In this document: piece by piece, positions 27,454 to 35,964 of the stretch | How positions within the stretch are numbered: the stretch's first letter is position 1 | Layout of the letters: every line of letters begins with the position of its first letter | NCBI RefSeq assembly: GCF_964253085.1 | Contig: NZ_CAXUQH020000001.1 | Span: 1,550,001-1,614,000 of the forward strand | Reading direction: 5' to 3' | From: Paenibacillus_E sp964253085 | Lineage (GTDB): Bacteria > Bacillota > Bacilli > Paenibacillales > NBRC-103111 | DNA length: 64,000 bases | The notes under the pieces: generated by a model | Told to the model about the DNA's origin: nothing | The model's input: only the letters and a program-made list of their open reading frames with translations | The model's database searches: none | Program-made: the position numbers and the translations under genes

Positions 27454-28794
27454 ATGATTTCACACAGAAAGAAGGTTTATGGTGTAATTGGGTTAGCGAT
27501 TTCGATGTTGGTAAGCGTGGCTCCCCCAGCTTTAGCAGCAAGTACAGTGACGCTGTACAAAGACACGACGTACCAAACGATATGGGGATTCGGTGCTGCA
27601 GCCAATCACCCAGTGAATGAGTTGAAAACGAATTACAATGCAACCACACAAGGACAAATTTTAGATAAACTGTTCCGCACGGATGCTTCTAATGCGGGTT
27701 TATCGATCGTCAGGATGGAGATCAATCCGTATACGGCTGCGCAGGATGCTGTGCAAACGACATTCATGCCTTCTTCAGGCGTGACGGATTGGAACACGGA
27801 TCTGCATCAAAGATGGTTCGCTCAAGAAGCGGAAAATCGCGGGATGAATCAGTTCTATGCGGTGCCTTGGAGTCCACCTGGCTGGATGAAAACGAATGGT
27901 TCGCCTAACAATGGCGGGCATCTGAGCACCTCGCAATACGATAATTTCGCTAATTACATGAAGACGTATGTGGATCATTATCGGAATGTATTCGGGTTCA
28001 ATATTAAATGGGTCAGTGTGCAAAATGAACCCGATTTAGCGACGCCTTATGCGTCGGCGCAGTATACGACCAGTGAATTGGATCAAGTATCCGCGAAGGT
28101 TGCTGATGCGGTTCACAGCTTGAATCAAGGTGTGTTGGTCGGTGCGCCAGAGGGCTCTAATCGAACTGCTTCGAACAACTATATGAACAGTTTCAGTGCG
28201 GCGACGCGTGCGAAGCTGGATTTTGTCTCTGTCCACGATTACAGTACGTATGTCGATGTGAACCATTATGGTAAACCGTTGATTGCGACGGAGGTTAGCA
28301 ATTTCCAAACGGCCAATGATCCGAGTATCACGGATGGGTTGAAGTGGGCGAATATGATTGCCGCTGATTTAAAGCGAGGTGAGAGAGGCTGGCTTTACTG
28401 GTGGGCGGTGAATCCGGCTGCAAGCACGTCAGGTGAAGGGCTCATTAATCTAGGGGCCAATAATGCGTACACAGTGAACAAAAGACTCTATGTGATGGGG
28501 CAATTCAGCCGTTACCTACGTCCGGACGATACTCGCATCCTGGCATCTTCAAGCGACAGCAATCTTGTTGCTATCGGCGGGAAGAATGGGACGGGGCGCG
28601 CATCCGTTGTGCTGATCAATAACAGCACGTCGGCGATTACGACGACGATTAGCGGTCTGACGTTGGCAAATGTTTCAGGAAGACGCACCAGCGCCACGGA
28701 GGATCTGGCCAAATTGACGGATATGGCTGTGACTGGCGGTGAGATTACGGTTACGCTGCCAGGCAAGTCCGTGACGAGTTATGTGGAGTTTTAA
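27454..28794 (+). CDS. Secreted GH30-family hydrolase, probable xylanase
   Basis: Secreted enzyme of 446 aa. The signal peptide is cut near residue 29 (PPALAA), followed by a (beta/alpha)8 barrel and a C-terminal beta-domain. Acid/base Glu192 in VSVQNEPD and nucleophile Glu280 in PLIATEVS; WSPPGWMKTNG is the family's substrate-cleft motif. The region after NEPD differs from the classical glucuronoxylanase XynC, so the exact cleavage type (GlcA-dependent or not) is open. Own promoter with activator and cre sites. Context (GH10, same operator) supports action on xylan. Confidence 0.85.
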   Translation: MISHRKKVYGVIGLAISMLVSVAPPALAASTVTLYKDTTYQTIWGFGAAANHPVNELKTNYNATTQGQILDKLFRTDASNAGLSIVRMEINPYTAAQDAVQTTFMPSSGVTDWNTDLHQRWFAQEAENRGMNQFYAVPWSPPGWMKTNGSPNNGGHLSTSQYDNFANYMKTYVDHYRNVFGFNIKWVSVQNEPDLATPYASAQYTTSELDQVSAKVADAVHSLNQGVLVGAPEGSNRTASNNYMNSFSAATRAKLDFVSVHDYSTYVDVNHYGKPLIATEVSNFQTANDPSITDGLKWANMIAADLKRGERGWLYWWAVNPAASTSGEGLINLGANNAYTVNKRLYVMGQFSRYLRPDDTRILASSSDSNLVAIGGKNGTGRASVVLINNSTSAITTTISGLTLANVSGRRTSATEDLAKLTDMAVTGGEITVTLPGKSVTSYVEF

Positions 28795-28838
28795 GCGAGC
28801 GTTCTAGTTTAAGTTGTGCTAGAGTTGGGTATCCTTTT

Positions 28839-28859
28839 ACTAGAGTGTAAGAATCTAGT
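28839..28859. promoter_or_regulatory. 21-bp palindrome ACTAGA-N9-TCTAGT
   Basis: Perfect 6-bp arms with a 9-nt gap, 20 nt upstream of the small ORF at 28879. The identical arms and gap recur at 63362-63382 ahead of the M6 protease gene. A MarR-like dimer site would look like this. Confidence 0.35.
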
Positions 28860-28878
28860 GAAGAGGTGGAGTGTTCCG

Positions 28879-29118
28879 ATGTCTACGATACTAAAACCAA
28901 TCATTCCTAGTAAAATTGCTGAATCCATTGAGAGTCTGCGTGGTGAAGGTTGGACGGCGGACGATTTTTTGAACTTTTCACGATATGACGAAGAGTGCGC
29001 GAAGGCACGCATGTTGTATCACTATTTCCGGAACAATCGTGTAACCTTTGCGGCGGCCATCATTAATAGTTATAGCGTGCAGGAGATAAGCGATGTTCAG
29101 CGAGATGCGATGCTCTAA
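28879..29118 (+). CDS. Small conserved-looking protein of unknown function
   Basis: 79 aa from the ATG at 28879, supported by GAGGTGGAG seven bases upstream. No signal peptide or membrane segment. Rich in charged and aromatic residues (GWTADDFLNFSRYDEECAKA), probably mostly helical. I do not recognise the family. It follows the GH30 gene by 84 nt, across a palindrome and no clear terminator. Confidence 0.6.
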   Translation: MSTILKPIIPSKIAESIESLRGEGWTADDFLNFSRYDEECAKARMLYHYFRNNRVTFAAAIINSYSVQEISDVQRDAML

Positions 29119-29239
29119 AGCGGGAATTAAGCATCGGGCACATGTAATTTGATTTTCGTAACATCCTCATCATCCCCATACCAGTCCCAATACAGCCACC
29201 GCCGATTCTGGCTCAACTTGTTCTAGTAGCTGCTATGAT

Positions 29240-29432
29240 GAAATAACTGTATTTTCTGCAGGTAATTACAGCTGATTTTCGCATTTATGAGGAATAACTG
29301 GATTTCCTACAGCTAATCGAGCTCATTATGATTGAAAGGAAGGAATTTGGCTAAATTAGCTGTACATGTTACATTTAAGTACTTATTTTAGTTGAATTAC
29401 AAAAAAATAGATGTAGGTTATCCAGTTAGTTG
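29240..29432. repeat. Dispersed intergenic repeat units
   Basis: Forward units AACTGTATTTTCTGCAGGTA at 29244 and AACTGGATTTCCTACAGCTA at 29296 are 52 nt apart; a reverse-strand unit lies at 29406-29430. The 29119-30052 interval has no gene-sized ORF; it holds this repeat, a promoter, a short RNA candidate, a micro-ORF and two terminators. Confidence 0.55.
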
Positions 29433-29654
29433 TCAGCGAAAGGTGAACAAGTGGTTCGGTGAGTGAGAGTGTGGACAACGTGTAACCGACGGATGGTGGT
29501 GAAGTCTGTGAAGTCCGTGAAGTCCATGCAGCGCGCAGGCTGTGCAAGAGCGGGAAATGGAAGTTATTTGGCGTCATGTTATGTCATATTACATGACATA
29601 TAATTATGATTATCAACAAATTATAGAAAGATATAAGCTCTTATGTAATGATAC

Positions 29655-29683
29655 TTGACACTTCATGAATCAACATGTATACT
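29655..29683 (+). promoter_or_regulatory. Strong sigma-A promoter
   Basis: TTGACA (29655-29660), 17-nt spacer, TATACT (29678-29683). The best consensus promoter in the window, yet the nearest gene-sized ORF starts 370 nt downstream. Confidence 0.75.
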
Positions 29684-29689
29684 CTAATT

Positions 29690-29762
29690 AACCGCACGAT
29701 GATGTGCAACTAATATTCGAGGCAATGGCGCCTATCCTACCACAGGATAGGCGTTTTCTGTC
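29690..29762 (+). ncRNA. Candidate short RNA or leader, ~70 nt
   Basis: Predicted transcript from the 29655 promoter to the terminator at 29729. It contains a small hairpin GCAC/GTGC (29694-29707), a single-stranded stretch with AACTAATATTCGAGGCAATGG, and the terminator stem. I could not match it to a riboswitch or known sRNA class from memory. Confidence 0.4.
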
Positions 29763-29766
29763 TTTT
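29729..29766 (+). terminator. Perfect 10-bp terminator
   Basis: Arms CGCCTATCCT and AGGATAGGCG, loop ACCAC, then TTTTCTGTCTTTTT. Confidence 0.85.
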
Positions 29767-29785
29767 TGAAAGGGTGAATACGGTG

Positions 29786-29851
29786 ATGAAACATATGAAG
29801 AACCTAGTTTTGTTTATCCAATGTCTGCCTGTTGCTTTGAGATGGTACTAG
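29786..29851 (+). CDS. Possible 21-residue hydrophobic micro-peptide
   Basis: ATG at 29786 (or GTG at 29783), with AAAGGGTG about nine bases upstream; the stop is TAG at 29849-29851. The peptide begins MKHMKN, is hydrophobic in the middle (LVLFIQCLPVAL) and ends RWY. It is flanked by two terminators. It could be a leader peptide, a small membrane peptide or chance. Confidence 0.22.
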   Translation: MKHMKNLVLFIQCLPVALRWY

Positions 29852-29903
29852 TCATTTCATGTTAGGTTTCAATACGTGTAAGCTCCATGTGTAATAGACA
29901 ACT

Positions 29904-29950
29904 TTTAACGCGGTCGCTCGTCTAAGGGGAATCGCGCTTAAAGGTTTTTT
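29904..29950 (+). terminator. Hairpin terminator upstream of the EcsAB-like genes
   Basis: Arms TTTAACGCG and CGCGCTTAAA with one bulge and a ~20-nt loop, then GG and six T. It would end the micro-ORF transcript or act as an attenuator for the next operon. Confidence 0.55.
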
Positions 29951-30052
29951 CATTTTTATCTAACCTTCATACTTTGGGCAAACTTTCATGATAAGATGAT
30001 GGCAAAGCAATGTGTATGGGTTGCACGATGAAGATGGAAGGGAAGTCACGGA

Positions 30053-30766
30053 ATGTCAGATGAACAATTAGCGGTATTAGATGTATACATTGAACAGGCC
30101 GGCTACGATGAGGTGCCGGATATTATTAAGGGGATTCATTTTACAGTGAGGCAAGGGGAGCTCGTGGGATTGTTAGGTCCTAACGGTGCCGGCAAAAGCA
30201 CGACAATTAAGAGCCTTCTTGGTTTATTGAAGGATTTTAAAGGGAAAATCTCCTTTATGGGTGAAAACAAAAGTTATGCGTATATTCCCGAGCATCCAAT
30301 TCTGTATGATGAATTGACGTTGTGGGAGCACATGGAGTTTGCGGCATCGGTATATGAGTTAGATCGCGCCGTGTTCTTAGAGCGGGCTGACGATCTCTTG
30401 CATCGGTTCCGGCTATTAGATGAGAAGCATCAATTGCCTGGGAAATTTTCCAAAGGGATGCAACAGAAGATCATGCTCATTCTTGGTTTTTTGAATAAAC
30501 CAGATGTGTATATCGTGGACGAGCCTTTCATTGGGCTAGATCCGAAGGCGATCAAGGATTTCTTGGGGATGCTGGAAGAGGAACGGCAGCGTGGGGCAGG
30601 TATTCTAATGAGTACCCATGTGTTAGATACAGCGGAGCGGATTTGCAGTTCATTTGTGCTGCTTTCGGGTGGCAGGTTGGTTGCGAACGGTACCCTGCAA
30701 GACATTCAAAAACAATGTGACATGCCCGATGCTACTCTGTTCGACTGCTTCCATTCCTTATTATGA
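30053..30766 (+). CDS. ecsA: ABC transporter ATPase, EcsA-like
   Basis: Nucleotide-binding subunit, 237 aa. Walker A GPNGAGKST, signature FSKGMQQK and Walker B VYIVDEP are in place. Overall pattern and the adjacent permease match Bacillus EcsA, part of an exporter linked to protein secretion, regulated proteolysis and peptide pheromone traffic. Its stop overlaps the start region of the permease gene (ATGA). An extended -10 (TGATAAGAT at 29989) lies 55 nt upstream. Confidence 0.82.
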   Translation: MSDEQLAVLDVYIEQAGYDEVPDIIKGIHFTVRQGELVGLLGPNGAGKSTTIKSLLGLLKDFKGKISFMGENKSYAYIPEHPILYDELTLWEHMEFAASVYELDRAVFLERADDLLHRFRLLDEKHQLPGKFSKGMQQKIMLILGFLNKPDVYIVDEPFIGLDPKAIKDFLGMLEEERQRGAGILMSTHVLDTAERICSSFVLLSGGRLVANGTLQDIQKQCDMPDATLFDCFHSLL

Positions 30767-32004
30767 GAGGGGGCGAGAGCGGTTTGAACAGTAGCTTTCA
30801 GGTTTTTACACGCAGAGTACGTTCGGATTTGAAATTTCAGTATCGAGCTTTGCGAATGGCCGTGGATTGGGTCATCGCCATTTATTTCGTCATTCCGCTT
30901 CTGATCGTGGCGGGTTATCACTATTATGCGTGGTACATGACGCCTCCTGCATGGTTAAGCGGGATATCCATACATACGGTGGCTACACTTTTCTACATTT
31001 TCACATGGTTAGGCACGTTGCGTTACTTTGTTGAAGAAGGAGATCAGTTGTTTCTCCGGCAAAATGAAGGCTGGTTTCGACATCTCATGCATCTCGGCTA
31101 TTGGTATTCGGTAGTTCTGCAGGCCGTCACTTCGATGCTGGCAACGCTCCTTTTCCTGCCATTATTAGTGCCTGTTTATTCGTATAGCATCACGCAAGTC
31201 GTGTGCTTCTGGTTGCTGACTTATATGCTCAAACTGAATGTAGGGCTAATTCGACAATTGCTAGCGCTTCGATTCCAGCGGTTCCTGCTATGGTTGCTGC
31301 GTATTGTGATTTTTGCAGGCGGCGCATTCGTATTCCAACTAGTGGTCACAAAGATATCGGGTCAAATGCTCTATTGTTGGATCGCAATTGTGGTACTGAT
31401 TGCAACATTCCTACTTCTAACGAGGACGCGGCTGTGTGAAAAAGGCACCTTCTTCGCGGATGTCGCGCGCGAGCGCGATGCTCGGATGCGGATCGTTTCT
31501 CTCATGCTAATTCGTGTGATGGAGCGCAAAAGAAAGCCGACTCGCAGATACCCTCTTCTGTTCAGCAGATCGCAGCGATTGCTCAAAGGGAAAGGAGCCG
31601 GCATTGGCATTGCTGAGCTATTAGTGAAATCGTATTTCCGAAATGGTCTGCAATGGCGGCAATCCATTCAGTTTGTTGTCGTCATCAGTGGAGCTCTGTT
31701 TATTTTGCCAGGTGCGATTAAAATTCTCGTCTGGATTCTTGCGGCTATCCTGCTGGTTTTCTGGCGCAAATCGTTCTGCAAAGCTGAACTGACGGCACCA
31801 TTCATGTCCCTATTCCCAATTCAAGATCCGATGAAACATCAAGCCATTCAGACAGCCATTCCCATCTTAGTGCTGCCAGCGATGATGGTCATTAGCCTAG
31901 TGGCGGGCATCTCGATGTTTACTTGGTGGGGACCGATTGTGATGATGGGAGCAGCAGTGCCGTTGGCATATGGAACCTCTTCGGTGTTTACAAGTTGGTA
32001 CTAA
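30763..32004 (+). CDS. ecsB: ABC transporter membrane subunit, EcsB-like
   Basis: Integral membrane protein (413 aa from the overlapping ATG), with about eight hydrophobic segments in two clusters separated by a charged cytoplasmic loop (residues ~225-290). The overlapping ATG lacks a ribosome site; a TTG at 30784 (leading to MNSSFQVFTRRVRSDLKF) is preceded by GGGGGCGAG and may be the true start. Partner of the ATPase at 30053. The gene ends before a hairpin terminator at 32033. Confidence 0.82.
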   Translation: MRGGESGLNSSFQVFTRRVRSDLKFQYRALRMAVDWVIAIYFVIPLLIVAGYHYYAWYMTPPAWLSGISIHTVATLFYIFTWLGTLRYFVEEGDQLFLRQNEGWFRHLMHLGYWYSVVLQAVTSMLATLLFLPLLVPVYSYSITQVVCFWLLTYMLKLNVGLIRQLLALRFQRFLLWLLRIVIFAGGAFVFQLVVTKISGQMLYCWIAIVVLIATFLLLTRTRLCEKGTFFADVARERDARMRIVSLMLIRVMERKRKPTRRYPLLFSRSQRLLKGKGAGIGIAELLVKSYFRNGLQWRQSIQFVVVISGALFILPGAIKILVWILAAILLVFWRKSFCKAELTAPFMSLFPIQDPMKHQAIQTAIPILVLPAMMVISLVAGISMFTWWGPIVMMGAAVPLAYGTSSVFTSWY

Positions 32005-32032
32005 GTTTCTTGCTGTGCAAGGAAACAAAGGG

Positions 32033-32064
32033 GCAGTCAGGATGTTCTGACTGCTCTATTTCTC
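32033..32064 (+). terminator. Terminator of the EcsAB-like operon
   Basis: Arms GCAGTCAG and CTGACTGC around GATGTT, then TCTATTTCTC. Confidence 0.75.
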
Positions 32065-32141
32065 ATGGAATAGAACAAGGGATTATAGCGGATGCTACCC
32101 AATAATTCCTTTAAAAGGAAATGAAAGAGAGGCAAGCACTG

Positions 32142-34175
32142 ATGGAACTTTTGTTGCCTTTATTCATTGTGGCAGCAGTAATCGTAACAGCTACACTGCT
32201 TAATAAGCGCTATCCCCGAATCCCGCTGCCCTTCTACTTAATTGGTTTGGGCGCTTTGGTGTCATGGCTGCCATTCGTTCCTACGGATTTCGATTTTGAA
32301 CCAGAAGCCTTTATGGTCTGTCTCATCGCGCCCATTTTATTTGGAGATGGACGTGTCATCTCACGCAAAGAATTGTTGGAGTACCGCAAGCCTATTTTGC
32401 TTATGGCATTATGGCTTGTCGTGTTTACTGTCATAGGTATCGGATATTTTATTCACTATTTGATCCCCGCGATGCCACTACCCGTTGCTTTCGCGTTAGC
32501 AGCAGTCATGTCTCCAACGGATGCCGTTGCTGTGAAGTCGATGACAAGGGGGCGGACTTTCCCAAAAGGTTTAATGCCGATCTTAGAGGGGGAATCGTTG
32601 TTAAACGATGCAGCAGGCCTAGTTTCCTTCAAAGTAGCCTTAGGGGTTGTGATGACAGGTGTCTTCTCGGTCCGATCAGCAGCTTGGGAATTCCTGCTAG
32701 TAGCTATAGGTGGTATTATCGTTGGGTTGGTCCTAGGCGCAGTCTTAGTGAATTTTAGGCTATTTTTACGAAGGAAAGGGCTGGAAGAAGTCAACTCGCT
32801 CGTCACTATTCAGTTGCTGACGCCGTTTGTGATTTTTATGGTTGCTGAGGAAATCCATGTTTCAGGGATCTTAGCCGTCGTTGTTGCGGGGATTGTGCAC
32901 GGGTTAGAACGTGATCGGTTACAGCAAACAACGACCAAACTGGACATCATCTCGACCAATACATGGTCAGTGTTAAGCTTCATTTTGAATGGACTTGTAT
33001 TTGCTTTGCTCGGCTTATTGCTGCCAGAGGTCATAACAGGATTAGTACATAGTGGTGAGGCTTCTATCTTGAAGGAGCTTGGCTTAGCGGTTGCGATCTA
33101 CGCGGCGCTATTTGCGGCTAGATACATCTGGGTTTATCTCTTCCATGATGAGTTCGTTCCTTCTAAACAAAGGACGACAGACTCGAATACTCATACGAGC
33201 AGAAGGAGTTTCGCTCTTGCGGCTAGTTTTTGCGGTGTCCACGGTACGATCACGTTAGCAACGGCATTATCGATCCCTTTTGAATTATCAGATGGGACGC
33301 CATTCCCTCTGCGCCATACCATTTTGTTTATTTCGGCCAGTGTCATCTTGATCAGCATGTTAGCTGCTACATTCGCTATGCCGTTTATTGGAAAGTCAGT
33401 TACCGCGGTAACCTCCGACCAAGCAGCCTTGTCGTTGAAAGAAGCAAGTATTCTGCTGGCTAAGAGAACGATTCAAGCGCTCAAATCGGAGAAAAATGAG
33501 GATAACTACGATGCTACTCTCGCGGTTGTTCAACAGCTAGAGGAGCAAATACGGATGGACTGTTATGGAACGGTCAAAGTATCGGGGTCTTACATTCGTG
33601 AACTTCAACAAATTGGGCGAACAGCCGAAGCCGCTAGGTTGGCGGAATTGATTGCGCAAGGTGTCATTTCGCCGCAGTTGCAGTCTGTATTTACTTTATT
33701 GCATCAGCCGCAGTCGGAATCGTTCTTTCTTGCAAGGCTGCAATATCTCTGGGTTAGATTGAAGTTGAGTCTACTGAATCGCAAAATTCAGCAGCATCGG
33801 AGAGATGGTATTCTAGAGAAATTTAGGTCCGTCTCCGATATGTTTGAAGAGTTGCAATCGATTGAGAAGCAGCTGCAAGAGGCAGCCGTTAAAGCCATTC
33901 GCAAACAGCAATCGCCGAAGCATCAGTTAGAAGCGCTGCTCGTTATCCAACACTACGCTCGCAGTCAGAAACACGACGGTAAGTGGTTAAGTGCGCATTC
34001 GGAAGCTGAATTCCTACATCAACTGAAGATTGTTCAATTGCGAAGTGTACAGATGAAGCGGGATGGGATCCAAGAGTTGGAAGAGGCTAATCAAATCTCA
34101 AGCGGAACTGTTCTTGAATTATTGCAGGCGATCAATTATGAGGAAATGCTCATTTTGGACAATAGCGAGGAGTAG
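32142..34175 (+). CDS. Na+(K+)/H+ antiporter, CPA1/NhaP type
   Basis: Cation:proton antiporter of the cytoplasmic membrane, 677 aa. About 12 helices fill residues 1-420, with the CPA1 motifs SPTDAVAV and EGESLLNDAAGLVSF that contain the ion-binding aspartates. A ~260-residue hydrophilic, helix-rich C-terminal tail, probably regulatory, follows. An in-frame ATG at 32121 exists, but AGAGAGG is well spaced (9 nt) only for the ATG at 32142, which also begins with the first hydrophobic helix. Role: pH and salt homeostasis. Monocistronic between terminators. Confidence 0.9.
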   Translation: MELLLPLFIVAAVIVTATLLNKRYPRIPLPFYLIGLGALVSWLPFVPTDFDFEPEAFMVCLIAPILFGDGRVISRKELLEYRKPILLMALWLVVFTVIGIGYFIHYLIPAMPLPVAFALAAVMSPTDAVAVKSMTRGRTFPKGLMPILEGESLLNDAAGLVSFKVALGVVMTGVFSVRSAAWEFLLVAIGGIIVGLVLGAVLVNFRLFLRRKGLEEVNSLVTIQLLTPFVIFMVAEEIHVSGILAVVVAGIVHGLERDRLQQTTTKLDIISTNTWSVLSFILNGLVFALLGLLLPEVITGLVHSGEASILKELGLAVAIYAALFAARYIWVYLFHDEFVPSKQRTTDSNTHTSRRSFALAASFCGVHGTITLATALSIPFELSDGTPFPLRHTILFISASVILISMLAATFAMPFIGKSVTAVTSDQAALSLKEASILLAKRTIQALKSEKNEDNYDATLAVVQQLEEQIRMDCYGTVKVSGSYIRELQQIGRTAEAARLAELIAQGVISPQLQSVFTLLHQPQSESFFLARLQYLWVRLKLSLLNRKIQQHRRDGILEKFRSVSDMFEELQSIEKQLQEAAVKAIRKQQSPKHQLEALLVIQHYARSQKHDGKWLSAHSEAEFLHQLKIVQLRSVQMKRDGIQELEEANQISSGTVLELLQAINYEEMLILDNSEE

Positions 34176-34197
34176 AATGGATACGTTCTATAGGAAA

Positions 34198-34240
34198 GGG
34201 CTTTCCCCTAGTCACAGGACTAGGCGGAAAGTCCTTTTTC
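34198..34240. terminator. Terminator between convergent genes
   Basis: Stem with outer arms GGGCTTTCC/GGAAAGTCC and inner CCTAGTC/GACTAGG around ACAG, then TTTTTCTC on the plus strand. It may also serve the minus-strand gene that ends at 34241. Confidence 0.8.
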
Positions 34241-34873
34241 TCATTTCTTCCGTCGCAGCAAATACCATTCCACGACAACAAGATTGATGATTAAACTGAA
34301 CCACACGTTGATGTTGAGAATCTCGGCAACCATCTGTTCTCGGCCGCCTTCAGGAAGATGGAACCCATGCATGGCCAGATAAAGGAGTATACAGATCGGC
34401 ACGATAATCCTGGCAGATACGGCAACGAGTGTGACGGCATAGCTTCGAATCATCCAGATCCGATGCTGGGCGAGCTGCCCTTTGACCGCAAAGCGGAAAC
34501 CATTCCACGTGGTGATCAGCCAAAGTACACTTAAGACCAGGAACGCCATGGCTTTCGTGAAGTTTTCTGCGTAGAAGCTTAAGACAAGACCTAGACATCC
34601 GCTAAGCATGATGCTAAAGACATAGATGCGTCCGAGCGCTCGATGCCAGGCCGGATAGTTGGTGCGAAAGCGTGCATGGAATTGGAACAAGCCGCTAACC
34701 AGCGCAACCAAAGCAAATGAAATATGACTCGTCAGCACAATGTAGTGCAACGGAAAATTCACATCAAGCGTAACGCGACTATTCGCTGGATTTAAGGTGA
34801 CATAAGGGAATATCGCCACGATCGCAACCGCCATAATGATGATAATCGAGATTATTCCTAGTTTTTTACTCAT
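34241..34873 (-). CDS. DUF2306-type membrane protein
   Basis: 210-aa polytopic membrane protein with about six helices. The segment HRALGRIYVFSIMLSGCLGL, the QHRIWMIRSYAV motif and conserved histidines match the DUF2306 family, whose function is unknown; the histidines in membrane helices suggest a heme- or metal-linked role. Convergent with the antiporter gene and not obviously in an operon. Confidence 0.8.
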   Translation of the reverse strand: MSKKLGIISIIIIMAVAIVAIFPYVTLNPANSRVTLDVNFPLHYIVLTSHISFALVALVSGLFQFHARFRTNYPAWHRALGRIYVFSIMLSGCLGLVLSFYAENFTKAMAFLVLSVLWLITTWNGFRFAVKGQLAQHRIWMIRSYAVTLVAVSARIIVPICILLYLAMHGFHLPEGGREQMVAEILNINVWFSLIINLVVVEWYLLRRKK

Positions 34874-34944
34874 ATATGGCTTTATCCCCCGTGATATACT
34901 GTCTCCTCTCCTATTGTAAATCGTAGATCTAAACAGTTGCTTAT

Positions 34945-35076
34945 TTATTTCTTAAAAGAATCTAAAGTGCTGGAATGCGCAAGTATCCCTGCCAGCATGA
35001 CGTCTTTTTGCCGAATATCCGCCAGTGAAACCCAACCGATTTTCAATACGCGAAACAATGCGAATGTCAATATCAT
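34945..35076 (-). CDS. Small ORF of 43 residues, hypothetical
   Basis: Minus-strand ORF with ATG at 35076; GGAGG lies ten bases upstream. The product begins MILTFALFRVLKIGWV and continues with LADIRQKDVMLAGILAHSS, giving a hydrophobic start and plausible codon use. A second ATG four bases upstream (35080), better spaced from the same GGAGG, opens a less protein-like frame of 42 codons. Divergent from the gene at 35149. Unrecognised. Confidence 0.4.
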   Translation of the reverse strand: MILTFALFRVLKIGWVSLADIRQKDVMLAGILAHSSTLDSFKK

Positions 35077-35148
35077 ACATATTAAACCTCCAAATTGTGG
35101 TAGTATTATAAAATATAAGCATTTATAACTTCATGGAGGTGCATAGGA

Positions 35149-35841
35149 ATGGGTACAACTAAAATACCGCAAATACTTTTAGTCATCGTACTGGCGGGTC
35201 TGATGACTTGGGCCGTTGTGAATGACGTCTCAAGCCGTAAAGTTATGAGTGCTCCTGAGCTTCAGGTGGATGATAAAACAGACAGTTCAACATGGTCAGC
35301 TTCTCCGGAACCGTTATTCGATAAAAATAACGAAAAGTTGAAGCCATTTATGGGGCTGATGTCAGGTTCAATTGCTCTTCAATATGATGGGCCGCAACAG
35401 AAGCTTGCAGTCAGTTTCGATTATTGGAATGATGGCGTGAAGAAGAATACGTCAGCGGGCATGAGCATGATCATGATGGAGAAAGACAAAGACAAGATGG
35501 GTAATTACCATTTTGAAGGTGATTTTGTCTATTCGTTTAAGGATCGTCAAGATCCTAACGGTGCTGTCTATAGCGAACTGGAATATGCAATCATCGAACG
35601 TAATGGTTACTATAGCTCGGCAGTCAGAGTGGATAAACCTGTGGGAATTGGCCTGACAGGTGAAATGAAATTACAACAGAGCGTCAAAGTCCCACGAGAT
35701 GAAAGTATCGTGGTATGGGGTTTGCAAGGAACCGATAAACAATCGATGTTATCGTATTCGACCATAGCGGAAACGCTGAAAATTGCTAAATGGGCAATGA
35801 CCGTTCGACTAGGTTTTATCGGACCTGGTGAGGAAATGTAA
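35149..35841 (+). CDS. Exported or membrane-anchored protein of unknown function
   Basis: 230 aa with one N-terminal hydrophobic segment (residues 7-25, ILLVIVLAGLMTWAVV) and an extracytoplasmic remainder; GGAGGTG precedes the ATG. The C-terminal part is beta-rich with no cysteines or recognisable catalytic motif. I do not recognise a family. Flanked by its own short intergenic regions, so probably monocistronic. Confidence 0.7.
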   Translation: MGTTKIPQILLVIVLAGLMTWAVVNDVSSRKVMSAPELQVDDKTDSSTWSASPEPLFDKNNEKLKPFMGLMSGSIALQYDGPQQKLAVSFDYWNDGVKKNTSAGMSMIMMEKDKDKMGNYHFEGDFVYSFKDRQDPNGAVYSELEYAIIERNGYYSSAVRVDKPVGIGLTGEMKLQQSVKVPRDESIVVWGLQGTDKQSMLSYSTIAETLKIAKWAMTVRLGFIGPGEEM

Positions 35842-35964
35842 TTCGCAATGTTATGTATTTTAGTGCAAAATTGTATGTGATTCAATGCATGTATTCTTAT
35901 AGTAAATAACACTATGATAAGTTAATGAGTTCATATATAGTGCAAAGATACTGGAGGGGTACTT

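Noticed and set aside
34937..35128. Plus-strand 63-codon frame
   Set aside because: No ribosome site; the opposite strand has GGAGG ahead of more plausible small frames.
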